Below, one piece after another: positions 45,767 through 55,620 of a stretch of 64,000 nucleotides of DNA (position 1 is its first letter; the number at the start of each line of letters is the position of its first letter). The translations under genes and the position numbers were made by a program. The stretch lies in the NCBI RefSeq assembly GCF_900182725.1, contig NZ_FXTO01000001.1, forward strand, positions 310,001-374,000, in the 5' to 3' direction. Under the pieces are notes generated by a model, which searched no databases, had not been told where the DNA came from, and was given only the letters and a program-made list of their open reading frames with translations. Source of the DNA: Thalassovita litoralis. Its GTDB lineage: Bacteria > Pseudomonadota > Alphaproteobacteria > Rhodobacterales > Rhodobacteraceae.

Positions 45767-46657
45767 ATGCGGCGTCTGTTCCTGATCTCTGTCCCTTATC
45801 TGTGGCTTCTGGCGCTGTTTGTGGTGCCGTTCCTGATCGTTTTGAAAATCTCATTGTCGGACACGGCACTGGCGATCCCCCCCTATATGCCCACGCTGGG
45901 TTTCTCCGAAGGCTGGGCCGGGATCAAACAGTTCTTTGCCGATCTGGATTTTGAAAACTTCGTCTTCCTGACCGAAGACGATCTGTATTGGAAAGCCTAC
46001 CTGTCCAGCCTGCAAATCGCAGCGATTTCCACATTGCTGACGCTGCTGGTCGGGTATCCCGTTGCCTATGGCATGGCGATGGCCCCGGACGAATGGCGTC
46101 CGACGCTGATGATGCTGGTGATCCTGCCATTCTGGACCAGCTTCCTGATCCGGGTCTATTCGTGGATCGGCATCCTGTCACAAGAGGGTTTCCTGAACCA
46201 ATTCCTGCTGTGGACCGGGCTGATTTCCGAACCCCTGATGATCCTGAACACCAAAATCGCGGTCTATATCGGGATTATCTACACCTACCTGCCCTTCATG
46301 ATCCTGCCGATCTATGCCGCGCTGGAAAAGCTGGATGGATCACTTCTGGAAGCCGCCGAGGATTTGGGATGTTCCCGCCTGTCCGCCTTCTGGCTGGTCA
46401 CGATCCCACTGTCCAAAAGCGGTATCATCGCCGGGTCGTTTCTGGTGTTCATCCCCGCGCTGGGGGAATTTGTGATCCCGTCGCTACTGGGTGGATCGGG
46501 CACGTTGATGATTGGCAAGGTGCTGTGGGAAGAATTCTTTAGCAACCGGGACTGGCCCGTGGCGTCCGCCGTGGCTGTTGTCCTGCTGCTGATCCTGATT
46601 ATCCCCATCATCCTGTTCCAACGCAACGAACAGAAAGAGCGGGAGAAAGACCAATGA
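45767..46657 (+). CDS. potH: Putrescine ABC transporter permease PotH
   Basis: 296 residues and six helices, EAA loop EAAEDLGCSRLSAFWLVTIPLSKSGIIAG. Normal length, unlike the long PotB at 32697. ATG 45767 lies two bases after the potG TAA; a GTG at 45758 is an alternative. It overlaps potI by four bases. Confidence 0.92.
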   Translation: MRRLFLISVPYLWLLALFVVPFLIVLKISLSDTALAIPPYMPTLGFSEGWAGIKQFFADLDFENFVFLTEDDLYWKAYLSSLQIAAISTLLTLLVGYPVAYGMAMAPDEWRPTLMMLVILPFWTSFLIRVYSWIGILSQEGFLNQFLLWTGLISEPLMILNTKIAVYIGIIYTYLPFMILPIYAALEKLDGSLLEAAEDLGCSRLSAFWLVTIPLSKSGIIAGSFLVFIPALGEFVIPSLLGGSGTLMIGKVLWEEFFSNRDWPVASAVAVVLLLILIIPIILFQRNEQKEREKDQ

Positions 46658-47472
46658 GACGCTTCACTTGGTTTAATGCCACCGCGCTGACGCTGGGCTT
46701 TGCGTTTCTGTACCTGCCGATGCTGATCCTTGTGATCTACAGCTTCAACGCGTCCAAGCTGGTGACGGTCTGGGCTGGGTTCAGTACCAAATGGTATGGA
46801 GAGCTGATCAACAATGACGCGTTCCTTGATGCCGCTTGGGTGACGGTTCAGGTGGGGGTCGTCAGTTCCACCTTTGCCACGGTTCTGGGGACGATGGCCG
46901 CCTATGTGCTGGTGCGCGTCGGGCGTTTCCCCGGCCGCACGCTGTTTTCCGGCATGATCTATGCCCCGCTGGTCATGCCCGAGGTGATCACCGGCCTGTC
47001 CCTGCTGCTGCTGTTCATCGGCATCGGGCTGGACCGTGGGATTTTCACCATCATTCTGGCACATACCACGTTTTCCATGTGCTACGTGTCGGTCGTGGTA
47101 TCTTCGCGCCTCGTCAGCTTTGACAAATCACTGGAAGAAGCCGCACTGGATCTGGGCTGTTCCCCTTTCACGGCCTTCCGGTTGGTGACGCTGCCCATTA
47201 TCGCGCCTGCGGTGATTTCGGGCTGGTTGCTGGCCTTTACCCTGTCACTGGATGATCTGGTCATTGCGTCGTTCACCGCTGGCCCATCGGCCACCACCCT
47301 GCCGATCAAAATCTTTTCGGCGGTGCGGTTGGGGGTCAGTCCGGAAATCAACGCGCTGTCCACCATCATGATCGGGATCGTTGCGGTTGGGGTTATCACG
47401 GCATCCATCGTGTCCAAACGCGCCGCCGTCAAACAACAGCAGGACGAACAGGCAGCAGCCCGCGCAACATGA
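46654..47472 (+). CDS. potI: Putrescine ABC transporter permease PotI
   Basis: 272 residues and six helices, EAA loop EEAALDLGCSPFTAFRLVTLPIIAPAVISG. Second permease half of PotFGHI. It overlaps both neighbours by ATGA-type junctions, so potGHI and the oxidase gene downstream form one translationally coupled run. Confidence 0.93.
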   Translation: MRRFTWFNATALTLGFAFLYLPMLILVIYSFNASKLVTVWAGFSTKWYGELINNDAFLDAAWVTVQVGVVSSTFATVLGTMAAYVLVRVGRFPGRTLFSGMIYAPLVMPEVITGLSLLLLFIGIGLDRGIFTIILAHTTFSMCYVSVVVSSRLVSFDKSLEEAALDLGCSPFTAFRLVTLPIIAPAVISGWLLAFTLSLDDLVIASFTAGPSATTLPIKIFSAVRLGVSPEINALSTIMIGIVAVGVITASIVSKRAAVKQQQDEQAAARAT

Positions 47473-48797
47473 AACGTATCCTGAACGATTTTGCCTATGG
47501 CAGCGGTCCCAATGCCGCCTGCTATTGGGGGCCAACAACCTTGGCCACCGAACAAACCCCTGCGGCCAGCGGCCCTGTGCGCACCCGCATTGCCGTTGTC
47601 GGGGCCGGGTTCACTGGCCTGTCTGCGGCCCTGCATCTGGCCGAACAAGGCGAAGATGTCACCGTATTCGACGCCGAAAGCCCCGGTTGGGGGGCATCGG
47701 CCCGAAACGGCGGCTTCTGCTGTCTGGGGGGCACCGCCCTGCCCGGCAGCATGATCCGCAAACGCCACGGCGATGATGGGCTGCGCCACTGGCGGCAAAC
47801 CGAAATCGCCGCGATTGAATTGGTGCGCAATCTGCTGATCCGCCACGGGATCGACGCGGAAACCCATTCACAGGGCGAAACCATTATGGCCCACAGCCCC
47901 CGCGCCATGCGATCCCTGCGCCACGAACAGGTGGAAATGGATGCGGACTATGGCTTTGCCACCACCCTGCATGAACCCGAAGACCTGACTGCCCTTGGGA
48001 TGCGTGGCGCGTATCATGGTGCGCTGACCATGCCGCACGGGTTCGGCGTTAACCCACGTCGCCTGTCCGATGGTCTGGCCCGTGCCGCGCTGTCTGCCGG
48101 GGCGCGTATTCATGCCCACAGCCCGGTTTTGTCGGTGACGCGCAGCGGTAACGGGTATCACCTGACCACACCCAAGGCGCAGATCACTGCGGATCGCGTG
48201 ATTTTCGCCACCAATGGCTATTCTTCCGAGGACGTGCCGGATTGGATGCGCGCCCGGTTCATGCCGCTGCAATCCAACGTCATCGTCACCCGCCCGCTGA
48301 CCGATCAGGAAATCGCTGACGGGTGGAGCAGCGACCAGATGGCCTATACTCATCAAACGCTGTTGCACTATTTTCGGCTGATGCCGAACGGCCAATTCCT
48401 GTTCGGAATGCGCGGCGGGCTGATGTCCGGGCCGGGGGCTTTTGCCAGCCTGCAAAAACGTATCCGCAAACAGTTTGAGCGCGCCTTTCCGTTCTGGAAA
48501 CATGTGGAAACACCCCATAGCTGGAACGGTGCGCTGGCCTTTAACGCCAAATTGGCCCCCTACGTCGGGCCTGTGCCGGAAATGCCGGGGGCTTTCACCG
48601 GGTTTGCCTATCACGGCAACGGCGTGGCGATGGGAACACATGCAGGGGCGGTGCTGGCGCGTCTGGTGCTGGATCAGGACGCCGGGCCGCATTACCCGGC
48701 CCTGATGCAAAGCACACCCAAACGGTTCCCGCTGGGCCGCTATCGCCGTTTGCTGATGACACCGGCCTATATCGCCGCCGCCATCAGCGGGCAGTAA
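47469..48797 (+). CDS. FAD-dependent amine oxidase-like protein (PuuB/DAO family)
   Basis: 442 residues: dinucleotide-binding VVGAGFTGLSAALHLAEQG, GASARNGGFC, and C-terminal GFAYHGNGVAMGTHAG, as in gamma-glutamylputrescine oxidases (PuuB/OrdL). Coupled to potI. No PuuA (gamma-glutamylputrescine synthetase) is in the window, so it may oxidise putrescine directly or a different amine, or PuuA may lie elsewhere. Confidence 0.83.
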   Translation: MKRILNDFAYGSGPNAACYWGPTTLATEQTPAASGPVRTRIAVVGAGFTGLSAALHLAEQGEDVTVFDAESPGWGASARNGGFCCLGGTALPGSMIRKRHGDDGLRHWRQTEIAAIELVRNLLIRHGIDAETHSQGETIMAHSPRAMRSLRHEQVEMDADYGFATTLHEPEDLTALGMRGAYHGALTMPHGFGVNPRRLSDGLARAALSAGARIHAHSPVLSVTRSGNGYHLTTPKAQITADRVIFATNGYSSEDVPDWMRARFMPLQSNVIVTRPLTDQEIADGWSSDQMAYTHQTLLHYFRLMPNGQFLFGMRGGLMSGPGAFASLQKRIRKQFERAFPFWKHVETPHSWNGALAFNAKLAPYVGPVPEMPGAFTGFAYHGNGVAMGTHAGAVLARLVLDQDAGPHYPALMQSTPKRFPLGRYRRLLMTPAYIAAAISGQ

Positions 48798-48801
48798 ACA
48801 G

Positions 48802-49725
48802 TCACCCCTGCGGGGTCATCCCCGACCGGGCCTTGGACCGTTTCAGTCCCAAACGGCTTTCGCGCCAGATGATCAGCACCCCCGCCAAAATCACAATGGC
48901 CGACCCCAGCAACATCCGCCCTGTTGGCACTTCGGAAAACACGAAATAGCCGATCAAAATGGCAAAAATCATCGAAGCATAATCGAATGGTGCCACCACA
49001 GACGCCCCGGCAAACCGATAGGCCGAAGTCAGGAAAATCTGCCCCGCACCGCCCAATAACCCAGCCGCGACCAGCAACAGCGCCTCTTGCCCGTTCGGCA
49101 CCACCCAGCCAAACGGCAGCGTCAGCAGCGAAAGCAAGGTCGAGGTCAGCGAAAAATAAAACACGATGGCCGAGGTCTGTTCGGTCTGTACCAGCTTGCG
49201 CACATAAATCTGCGCCAGCGCCGCACAAACCGCCCCCATCAGCACCAGAATGGCCCCCACGGCCTCGGTTGTTTGGACGGTTTCACCGGATAGCACCGTC
49301 AGGCGCGGGGCCAGAATGATCAGCACCCCCATCAGCCCCAGCGCAACAGATGACAGGCGGAACACCCCCACCTGTTCGCCCAGAAACATCGCCGCAAAAA
49401 TCACCACCAGCAGCGGCGCGGCATAGCCGATCGCCGTCACCTCGGGCAGGGGCAGCAAGCCAAGACCGGCAAACATCAACCCCATGGCCCCGGTTCCCAC
49501 GAACCCGCGCCAGAAATGCGACAGGCGCGATTCCACCTTTAGCCCGGTCGACAGATCACCGCGTAATGCCAGCCATGTGAAAATCACGGGGATTGCAAAC
49601 AAAGACCGGAAAAACACCGCCTGCCCCGGCGGGACATGCGGGGCCGTGGCCTTGATCAGCGATGACATGATGATGAACAACAGCACTGAACACAGTTTCA
49701 GTGCAATCCCTTTGACCGGCTGCAT
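48802..49725 (-). CDS. EamA/DMT-family transporter
   Basis: 307 residues, ten helices in two EamA repeats; substrate unknown. The frame is open to 49857, but the extra 44 residues are not membrane-like, whereas AAAGGAAA precedes ATG 49725. Convergent with the oxidase gene (4 bases between stops), divergent from matB. Confidence 0.87.
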   Translation of the reverse strand: MQPVKGIALKLCSVLLFIIMSSLIKATAPHVPPGQAVFFRSLFAIPVIFTWLALRGDLSTGLKVESRLSHFWRGFVGTGAMGLMFAGLGLLPLPEVTAIGYAAPLLVVIFAAMFLGEQVGVFRLSSVALGLMGVLIILAPRLTVLSGETVQTTEAVGAILVLMGAVCAALAQIYVRKLVQTEQTSAIVFYFSLTSTLLSLLTLPFGWVVPNGQEALLLVAAGLLGGAGQIFLTSAYRFAGASVVAPFDYASMIFAILIGYFVFSEVPTGRMLLGSAIVILAGVLIIWRESRLGLKRSKARSGMTPQG

Positions 49726-49892
49726 TGGGTTTCCTTTCGCGCGTGACCGGATGCTGCGCTGCCCCGCCGCCAAGGTCAATCCGGCCATTCCCCTTGATCT
49801 TGGGAAAATCCATGCCAAAACGGACTGGCCGCTTTGCAGGCCATGCAACCCGGACAAAACCGCACCACCAGATCAGACCGAAAGGGCCGCCC

Positions 49893-51398
49893 ATGTATCC
49901 GACGAACTATCTTGTCAGCCGCCTGTCCCATGCCGCCGATTCCACCCCGGACAAGGTATTTGCCACGCGCCCCGGCCTGTCAGATGTGACCTATGCGCAA
50001 TTGTTTGCAGGGGCGCAGCAGATTGCCCAGAAACTTCTGTCATCTGGCCTACAACCCGGCGACCGCGTTGCCGTTCAGGTGGAAAAAACGCTGGAGGCCG
50101 TTCAGCTTTATCTTGGCACCGTGCTGGCGGGCGGGATTTTCCTGCCGCTGAACACCGCCTACACCGGGGCCGAGGTGGGCTATTTCCTGTCAGATGCTAC
50201 CCCGCGCGTTCTGGTCTGCGATCCGACCCGCCACGCCGAACTGACCCCGCTGGCAGGCAACGCCACCGTGTTCACGCTGGACAAGAACGGCGCGGGTTCG
50301 CTGACCGATGACCTACCCCCGCTGGACCCCGCATTCCAGCCTGTCACGCGCGGCGCCGATGATCTGGCCGCGATCCTATACACCTCGGGAACGACGGGCC
50401 GATCCAAGGGCGCGATGCTGTCGCATAAAAACCTTGCCTCCAACTCGGAAAGCCTGCGTGATCTGTGGCGCTTTACGGCAGATGACGTGCTGATCCATGC
50501 CTTGCCCATCTTCCACACCCACGGCCTGTTCGTGGCCACCAATGTTTCGCTGCTGGCCGGTGGATCGGTGGTGTTCCTGCCGAAATTCGACGCACAGGCC
50601 ATTCTGGACGCCATGCCCGCCGCCACCGCGCTGATGGGGGTTCCCACGTTCTATACCCGCCTGCTGGACGACCCGCGCCTGACGCTGGAACAGGCGAAAA
50701 ACATGCGCCTGTTCATTTCCGGTTCCGCCCCCCTGCTGGTGGATACGCATGAAAAATGGGAACAGCGCACCGGCCACCGCATTCTGGAACGGTACGGGAT
50801 GACAGAAACCAACATGTCCACGTCAAACCCCTATGACGGCGAACGCCGCGCTGGCACCGTGGGTTTCCCACTACCCGGCGTGGAACTGCGCATCATGGAC
50901 GATGGTGCCAAAGTGGCACAGGGCGACATCGGCGTGATCGAAGTGCGCGGCGACAACGTGTTTCAGGGCTATTGGCAAATGCCAGAAAAAACCGCCGAGG
51001 AACTGCGCCCCGATGGCTGGTTCATCACCGGCGATCTGGCCACCCGCGACGCCGATGGCTATGTCACCATCGTTGGCCGCGCCAAGGATCTGATCATCAC
51101 CGGCGGGTTCAACGTCTACCCCAAAGAGCTGGAATCGCTGATTGACGACATCCCCGGCGTGTTGGAAAGCGCCGTCATCGGCGTGCCGCACAAAGATTTC
51201 GGTGAAGCCGTCGTTGCCGTCGTAGTCCCCGAAACGCCCGATCTGACATTGGACCAGATCGAAGCCATCACCACGACCCAGTTGGCGAAATTCAAGCAAC
51301 CGAAACAGATCATCCTGTTGCCCGAACTGCCCCGCAACACGATGGGCAAAGTCCAGAAAAAAGCCCTGCGCGAAGAATACGCCACCCTGTTCGCCTGA
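49893..51398 (+). CDS. matB: Malonyl-CoA synthetase
   Basis: 501 residues, ANL adenylating enzyme. ILYTSGTTGRSKGAMLSHKNL is the P-loop, ERYGMTETNMSTSNPYDGERRAGTVGFPLPGV and GRAKDLIITGGFNVYPKELE follow, and PRNTMGKVQKKALR holds the catalytic Lys. RVAVQVEKT and ALPIFHTHGLFVATN match MatB. It activates malonate (or methylmalonate) with CoA. The frame is open upstream; ATG 49893 gives the family length. No malonate decarboxylase or transporter is adjacent. Confidence 0.93.
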   Translation: MYPTNYLVSRLSHAADSTPDKVFATRPGLSDVTYAQLFAGAQQIAQKLLSSGLQPGDRVAVQVEKTLEAVQLYLGTVLAGGIFLPLNTAYTGAEVGYFLSDATPRVLVCDPTRHAELTPLAGNATVFTLDKNGAGSLTDDLPPLDPAFQPVTRGADDLAAILYTSGTTGRSKGAMLSHKNLASNSESLRDLWRFTADDVLIHALPIFHTHGLFVATNVSLLAGGSVVFLPKFDAQAILDAMPAATALMGVPTFYTRLLDDPRLTLEQAKNMRLFISGSAPLLVDTHEKWEQRTGHRILERYGMTETNMSTSNPYDGERRAGTVGFPLPGVELRIMDDGAKVAQGDIGVIEVRGDNVFQGYWQMPEKTAEELRPDGWFITGDLATRDADGYVTIVGRAKDLIITGGFNVYPKELESLIDDIPGVLESAVIGVPHKDFGEAVVAVVVPETPDLTLDQIEAITTTQLAKFKQPKQIILLPELPRNTMGKVQKKALREEYATLFA

Positions 51399-51601
51399 TC
51401 GCTCACGCGTATGTGACGGCCCGCGCCCGGCGTGACGCCGGGTGATAAGCTAATCCTTGCCACCCTTCCTATGGGTCATCGGCAACCCCATGCCGATCCC
51501 TTTGGCCTGCCTTGTTTCCGGCAACGGAACTCCAATCTTTTGCGTTGGAATAACAACGGGGCGCATATCGCGACCCCGGAGGCAGAAAGAAAGGAAACAA
51601 T

Positions 51602-52177
51602 ATGTCCATCAAAACCCTGATGCTGGGAACCCTTGGTGCAACACTGATCGCCGCCCCCGTGCTGGCTGGTTCCCCCACACCGGCAGCCGTTGAACCCGCC
51701 GTTCAGGTTCCCGTAGCAGTACCGCTGACCGGCGACTGGACCGGCGGCTATGTCGGTGGCCAGATCGGTTTCGGCAAGGTTGACGGCGACATCTCGGGCG
51801 ACGATGTGATCGGCGGCCTGACGATGGGCTATGACTATGATTTCGGGCAGTGGGTGCTGGGTGCCGGTCTGGACTATGACTGGGCCAATATCGACGCTGG
51901 CGGCAACACGCTGGAAAATGTCGCCCGCCTGAAGCTGCGCGCAGGCTATGATATGGGTCCGGGCCTGATCTATGCCACCGCTGGGGCCGCCCGCGCGGAT
52001 ATCGACACGCTGGGCAGCGACGACGGCTATTTTGCCGGTATCGGTTATGAACACATGGTATCTGGCAACATGTCGATTGGCGGCGAAGTGCTGTATCACG
52101 ACTTCGGCGATTTCAACGGATCGGGCATCAATGTGGATGCAACAACGGCACAGGTCCGCGCGACCTTCCGCTTCTGA
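51602..52177 (+). CDS. Outer-membrane beta-barrel protein
   Basis: 191 residues: signal peptide ending PVLA-G, a Pro/Val-rich linker, then GGYVGGQIGFGKVDG and alternating amphipathic strands ending in ATFRF with a terminal Phe, the Omp_b-brl pattern. It is probably an eight-strand porin-like surface protein. Its leader (MSIKTLMLG..AGSPTPAAVEPAV) resembles that of the small protein at 24423. SD AAGGAAA. Confidence 0.87.
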   Translation: MSIKTLMLGTLGATLIAAPVLAGSPTPAAVEPAVQVPVAVPLTGDWTGGYVGGQIGFGKVDGDISGDDVIGGLTMGYDYDFGQWVLGAGLDYDWANIDAGGNTLENVARLKLRAGYDMGPGLIYATAGAARADIDTLGSDDGYFAGIGYEHMVSGNMSIGGEVLYHDFGDFNGSGINVDATTAQVRATFRF

Positions 52178-52232
52178 TCTCAAGCCTTGGAAGCGCCCTA
52201 TCACTGGGGCGCTTCCCTTTCATCCGGCGCAC

Positions 52233-52277
52233 GCTTTCTTGAAAAGAAAGCGGTCCGAAATCTTTTCAAGATTTCGG
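52233..52277. repeat. Twin-hairpin intergenic repeat, copy C
   Basis: GCTTTCTT/AAGAAAGC (52233-52251) and CCGAAATCTT/AAGATTTCGG (52255-52277), between convergent genes and four bases beyond the stop at 52282. Confidence 0.8.
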
Positions 52278-52281
52278 CACC

Positions 52282-52767
52282 CTACATATCCGGCAGGTCC
52301 AATGCGGATAGGAATTTCCCAGCATCCAGCCGAAAATCGTTATAGATCACTTCGCCTTCGGGGCTGATCACAATGAACCACGGCGTCCCCGCCGTATGAT
52401 AATCCGCCATCACCGTCGGCTGATCCTCCCCATCCGGCACAGGATCGTACCCGAACGGAATGTTCAGCCGATACATGGCCTGATTTTTCGCGGTTTGATC
52501 GCCAACATCCTTTTTGGCGCTGGACCGGAACGCCGTCTGGATTGCGGCAAATCCCGCGCCTTGCCCGACCAGCCGATCCACCAGCACCCGCAACGTGGGA
52601 AACCCGCGACTGTGACACCCCGGACACCAGTCCTGAAAACAAAACAGGATTCTCATCCCGTCGCCCAGATCATTCAGGCGCAACGGTGAAACCGGCCCGC
52701 CATCCGCACCGATCCAGACAGGCACCCGCAATTCGGGGGCCTGTTCGTGGTTGATCCCGATTTTCAT
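52282..52767 (-). CDS. Thioredoxin-like redoxin (AhpC/TlpA-type)
   Basis: 161 residues with a thioredoxin fold and active-site WCPGC in [16 protein letters not shown]. No signal peptide, so cytoplasmic. The stop of msrA overlaps its ATG. It probably reduces the methionine sulfoxide reductases encoded just upstream, or acts as a peroxiredoxin-like partner; this is inferred from coupling. The frame is open to 52911, but the extra residues are msrA sequence in another frame. Confidence 0.8.
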   Translation of the reverse strand: MKIGINHEQAPELRVPVWIGADGGPVSPLRLNDLGDGMRILFCFQDWCPGCHSRGFPTLRVLVDRLVGQGAGFAAIQTAFRSSAKKDVGDQTAKNQAMYRLNIPFGYDPVPDGEDQPTVMADYHTAGTPWFIVISPEGEVIYNDFRLDAGKFLSALDLPDM

Positions 52768-53267
52768 CCGCGTTTCGGCAGCACCCAATCCGGGCGCGGG
52801 AAATGGCAGGTATAGCCGTTGGGCAGCCGTTGCAGATAATCCTGATGTTCCGGCTCGGCCTGCCAGAAATCGCCCACGGGTTCGATCTCTGTCACCACTT
52901 TGCCGGGCCACAGCCCTGACGCCTCGACATCCTTGATCGTATCCAGTGCGCAGTCTTTTTGCGCCGCATCCACGTAATAGATCGCACTGCGATAGCTCAT
53001 CCCCAGATCGTTGCCCTGCCGGTTCACCGTGGTCGGATCATGGATTTGAAAGAAAAACTCCAGCAGCGCCCGATAACTTGTCTTGGCGGGATCAAACCAA
53101 ATCTCGATCCCTTCGGCATGGGTGCCGTGGTTGCGATAGGTCGCATTGGGAACATCCCCGCCAGTATAGCCCACCCGTGTGCGCAAAACACCGGGCAGCT
53201 GCCGGATCAATTCCTGCATCCCCCAGAAACAGCCTCCCGCCAGAACCGCGCGTTCTTCGGTCATCAT
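52764..53267 (-). CDS. msrA: Peptide methionine-S-sulfoxide reductase MsrA
   Basis: 167 residues with catalytic GCFWG (Cys13), [16 protein letters not shown] and [16 protein letters not shown]. It repairs the S-epimer of methionine sulfoxide. It overlaps msrB upstream and the redoxin gene downstream, forming a three-gene repair operon. Confidence 0.95.
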   Translation of the reverse strand: MMTEERAVLAGGCFWGMQELIRQLPGVLRTRVGYTGGDVPNATYRNHGTHAEGIEIWFDPAKTSYRALLEFFFQIHDPTTVNRQGNDLGMSYRSAIYYVDAAQKDCALDTIKDVEASGLWPGKVVTEIEPVGDFWQAEPEHQDYLQRLPNGYTCHFPRPDWVLPKRG

Positions 53268-53710
53268 AGGTCCTCCACCTGATTCAGATAGTCGCCATAG
53301 CCTTCGGCCTCCATGTCGTCACGATGGACAAACCGCAAACTGGCCGAATTGATGCAATACCGCAGCCCACCCCGATCCAGCGGCCCATCCGGGAACACAT
53401 GGCCCAAATGGCTGTCCCCAAAGGTGCTGCGCACCTCGACACGCACCATGCCGTGACTCAGGTCGCGTTTTTCGGCAACATGCGCGGGCTCGATTGGCTT
53501 CGTAAAACTGGGCCAACCACAGCCCGATTCATATTTATCGGACGAGGCAAACAACGGCTCGCCGCTGACCACATCCACATAAATCCCCGGCTCCTTGTTA
53601 TACAACAATTGCCCGCTTCCGGGGCGTTCAGTCCCGTTTTCCTGCGTCACCCAATGCTGTTCGGGCGTCAACGCAGCAATCACATCCGGGTTGCGCTCAT
53701 ATTTCGGCAT
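53264..53710 (-). CDS. msrB: Peptide methionine-R-sulfoxide reductase MsrB
   Basis: 148 residues: CGWPSFT (Cys64), [10 protein letters not shown] and catalytic [11 protein letters not shown] (Cys119). The two CxxC zinc pairs of the zinc-binding form are absent, so it is of the zinc-free type. First gene of msrB-msrA-redoxin. Confidence 0.95.
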   Translation of the reverse strand: MPKYERNPDVIAALTPEQHWVTQENGTERPGSGQLLYNKEPGIYVDVVSGEPLFASSDKYESGCGWPSFTKPIEPAHVAEKRDLSHGMVRVEVRSTFGDSHLGHVFPDGPLDRGGLRYCINSASLRFVHRDDMEAEGYGDYLNQVEDL

Positions 53711-53777
53711 GGCGTTCCTCTTTCCTGTTCTGCGCTATTAAATGCGCTTTTATGCGCCCAAGGAAAGGGGGAACGCC

Positions 53778-54821
53778 TCACCTTTGCGTGGCAGACAACT
53801 GCCCCACGGCCCAACGCGCCGCGTCGGCCACGGTGACATCCTCGTCCTCGCACAAACCTTGCGCGATGGCCAAAAGCGCCACATCGCCACTGTTTCCAAT
53901 CGCGTACAACACGTTGCGCACGAATCTGTTGCGCCCAATCCGCTTGATCGGTGATCCACTGAAAAACGCCCGGAACCCTGCATCGTCCAGCACGGCCAAT
54001 TCGGCCAGTTTCGGGGCCACCAGTTCCGGGCGCGCATGATACCGGATTTCCCGCGCCTCGACCGCGAATTTGTTCCACGGGCAGGCCGCCAGACAATCGT
54101 CGCAGCCATAAATCCGGTTGCCCAGCAACCCGCGCAATTCCACATCAACCGGGCCATGATGCTCGATCGTCAAATAGGAAATGCACCGCCGCGCATCCAA
54201 TTGATACGGCGCGGGAAAGGCCGCAGTCGGACAAGCCACCTGACAGGCCGTACATGATCCGCAATGGTCCCGTTCAGTCGCATCCACCGGCAAGTCCAGC
54301 GTTGTGAACACCGATCCGATGAAAAACCAGCTTCCCAATTCCCGGCTGACCAGATTGGTATGCTTCCCCTGCCATCCCAGCCCTGCCGCCTGCCCCAGCG
54401 GTTTTTCAGCCACCGGCGCGGTATCCACGAACACCTTTACCTCGCCGCCACCTTCGGCAATCAGCCATCGCGCCAGACGTTTCAGCCGCTTTTTCACCAG
54501 ATCATGATAATCGCGGTTCTGCGCATAAACCGAAATCGCCCCGCAGTCGGGTTGCCCCAAAACCGCCAGCGGATCATGTGCCGGTGTATAGCTTTCGCCC
54601 AGCATGATCACCGAGCGCGCCTCGGGCCACAACGCCGCGGGGTTCCCCCGCCAGCCTGCGCGCTCTTCCATCCAACGCATCTGCCCGTGCCGCCCGGCAT
54701 CCAAAAACGCCGTCAACCGATCCGGCACCTGCCCGATTGCATCCGGCGCACAAATCCGACAGGCATCGAACCCCTCGGCCCGTGCCTGTGCCAGCAGCTT
54801 ATCCTTCAGCGCCTGTTCCAT
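53778..54821 (-). CDS. queG: Epoxyqueuosine reductase
   Basis: 347 residues: cobalamin-binding N-terminal domain and two 4Fe-4S clusters in [12 protein letters not shown] and [11 protein letters not shown]. It makes queuosine from epoxyqueuosine in tRNA. Its ATG (54821) is the end of a GAGTATTT repeat, whose AAGATGAA precedes the start and may act as the ribosome site. A separate gltX or queuosine gene is not adjacent. Confidence 0.94.
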   Translation of the reverse strand: MEQALKDKLLAQARAEGFDACRICAPDAIGQVPDRLTAFLDAGRHGQMRWMEERAGWRGNPAALWPEARSVIMLGESYTPAHDPLAVLGQPDCGAISVYAQNRDYHDLVKKRLKRLARWLIAEGGGEVKVFVDTAPVAEKPLGQAAGLGWQGKHTNLVSRELGSWFFIGSVFTTLDLPVDATERDHCGSCTACQVACPTAAFPAPYQLDARRCISYLTIEHHGPVDVELRGLLGNRIYGCDDCLAACPWNKFAVEAREIRYHARPELVAPKLAELAVLDDAGFRAFFSGSPIKRIGRNRFVRNVLYAIGNSGDVALLAIAQGLCEDEDVTVADAARWAVGQLSATQR

Positions 54822-54842
54822 TTCATCTTGCCCAAAATACTC
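54821..54842 (-). repeat. Dispersed GAGTATTT repeat, copy 5
   Basis: On the minus strand GAGTATTTTGGGC then AAGATGAAA, running directly into the queG start codon. Confidence 0.65.
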
Positions 54843-54892
54843 TGGGGGAGTCGCGCAGCGACGGGGGCAACGCCCCCCATATCCGCTGCCGA

Positions 54893-55558
54893 TCAGAAAT
54901 CCAGATCAGCATAATGCGGCGGCTGCGGAAAGCCGGGGATTTGATCCGCCAGAATAGACCGGAACGCCGGGCGGGATTTGATTTTCGCGTACCAGTCTTT
55001 CACCACCTCGGACCGGTTCCAATCCACATCGCTGATATAATCCAGCGCGGACAGATGTGCAGCAGCAGCGAAATCCGCCAGCGTCATCACATCCCCGGCC
55101 AGCCAGCGCCGCTGATCCAGCAGCCATGCCATGTAGTCCAGATGGTATTTGATCGCCCGCGCCCCGGCCTTCACATTACCGCTGTCGGGGAAACCGCGCC
55201 CCATCACCTTTTTGTTGACCCGCTCATACAATAGCTTCGAGGTCACTTCGCTGTGGAACTTGTCATCGAACCAACTGACCAGCCGCCGCACCTCGTACCG
55301 CCCTTCGGGATCGCGTGGCATCAGGGACGGTTCGGGATAAATCTCTTCCAGATATTCGCAAATTGCGGCGCTTTCGGTCAGCAGTTTGCCGTCAATCCGC
55401 AGAACCGGCACCTTGCCCGCCGGATTGCGTCGCAGGAATTCGGGATCTTGTTCCCAATACCGTTCTTCTTCCAGCTTCACCTCGATCCGCTTCTCGGCCA
55501 GACTCAGCCGAACCTTGCGGCAAAAAGGGGATAACGGGAAATGATAGAGTTGCGCCAT
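54893..55558 (-). CDS. Glutathione S-transferase family protein
   Basis: 221 residues: thioredoxin-like N-terminal half ([23 protein letters not shown] with LPSPFC-type site, [24 protein letters not shown]) and an all-helical C-terminal half. It likely conjugates or reduces glutathione-linked substrates; specificity is unknown. The CxxK-like site suggests a Cys-dependent class. Confidence 0.88.
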   Translation of the reverse strand: MAQLYHFPLSPFCRKVRLSLAEKRIEVKLEEERYWEQDPEFLRRNPAGKVPVLRIDGKLLTESAAICEYLEEIYPEPSLMPRDPEGRYEVRRLVSWFDDKFHSEVTSKLLYERVNKKVMGRGFPDSGNVKAGARAIKYHLDYMAWLLDQRRWLAGDVMTLADFAAAAHLSALDYISDVDWNRSEVVKDWYAKIKSRPAFRSILADQIPGFPQPPHYADLDF

Positions 55559-55620
55559 GATGCCAGACTGCTCGGGTTTATTGGGGGTTTCCCCCTGAAT
55601 GCCTGCTTAGAAGCGGATTT

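Noticed and set aside
51425-51441. CCCGGCG/CGCCGGG hairpin after matB
   Set aside because: Short, with no T-run; may end matB RNA but not enough to call a terminator.
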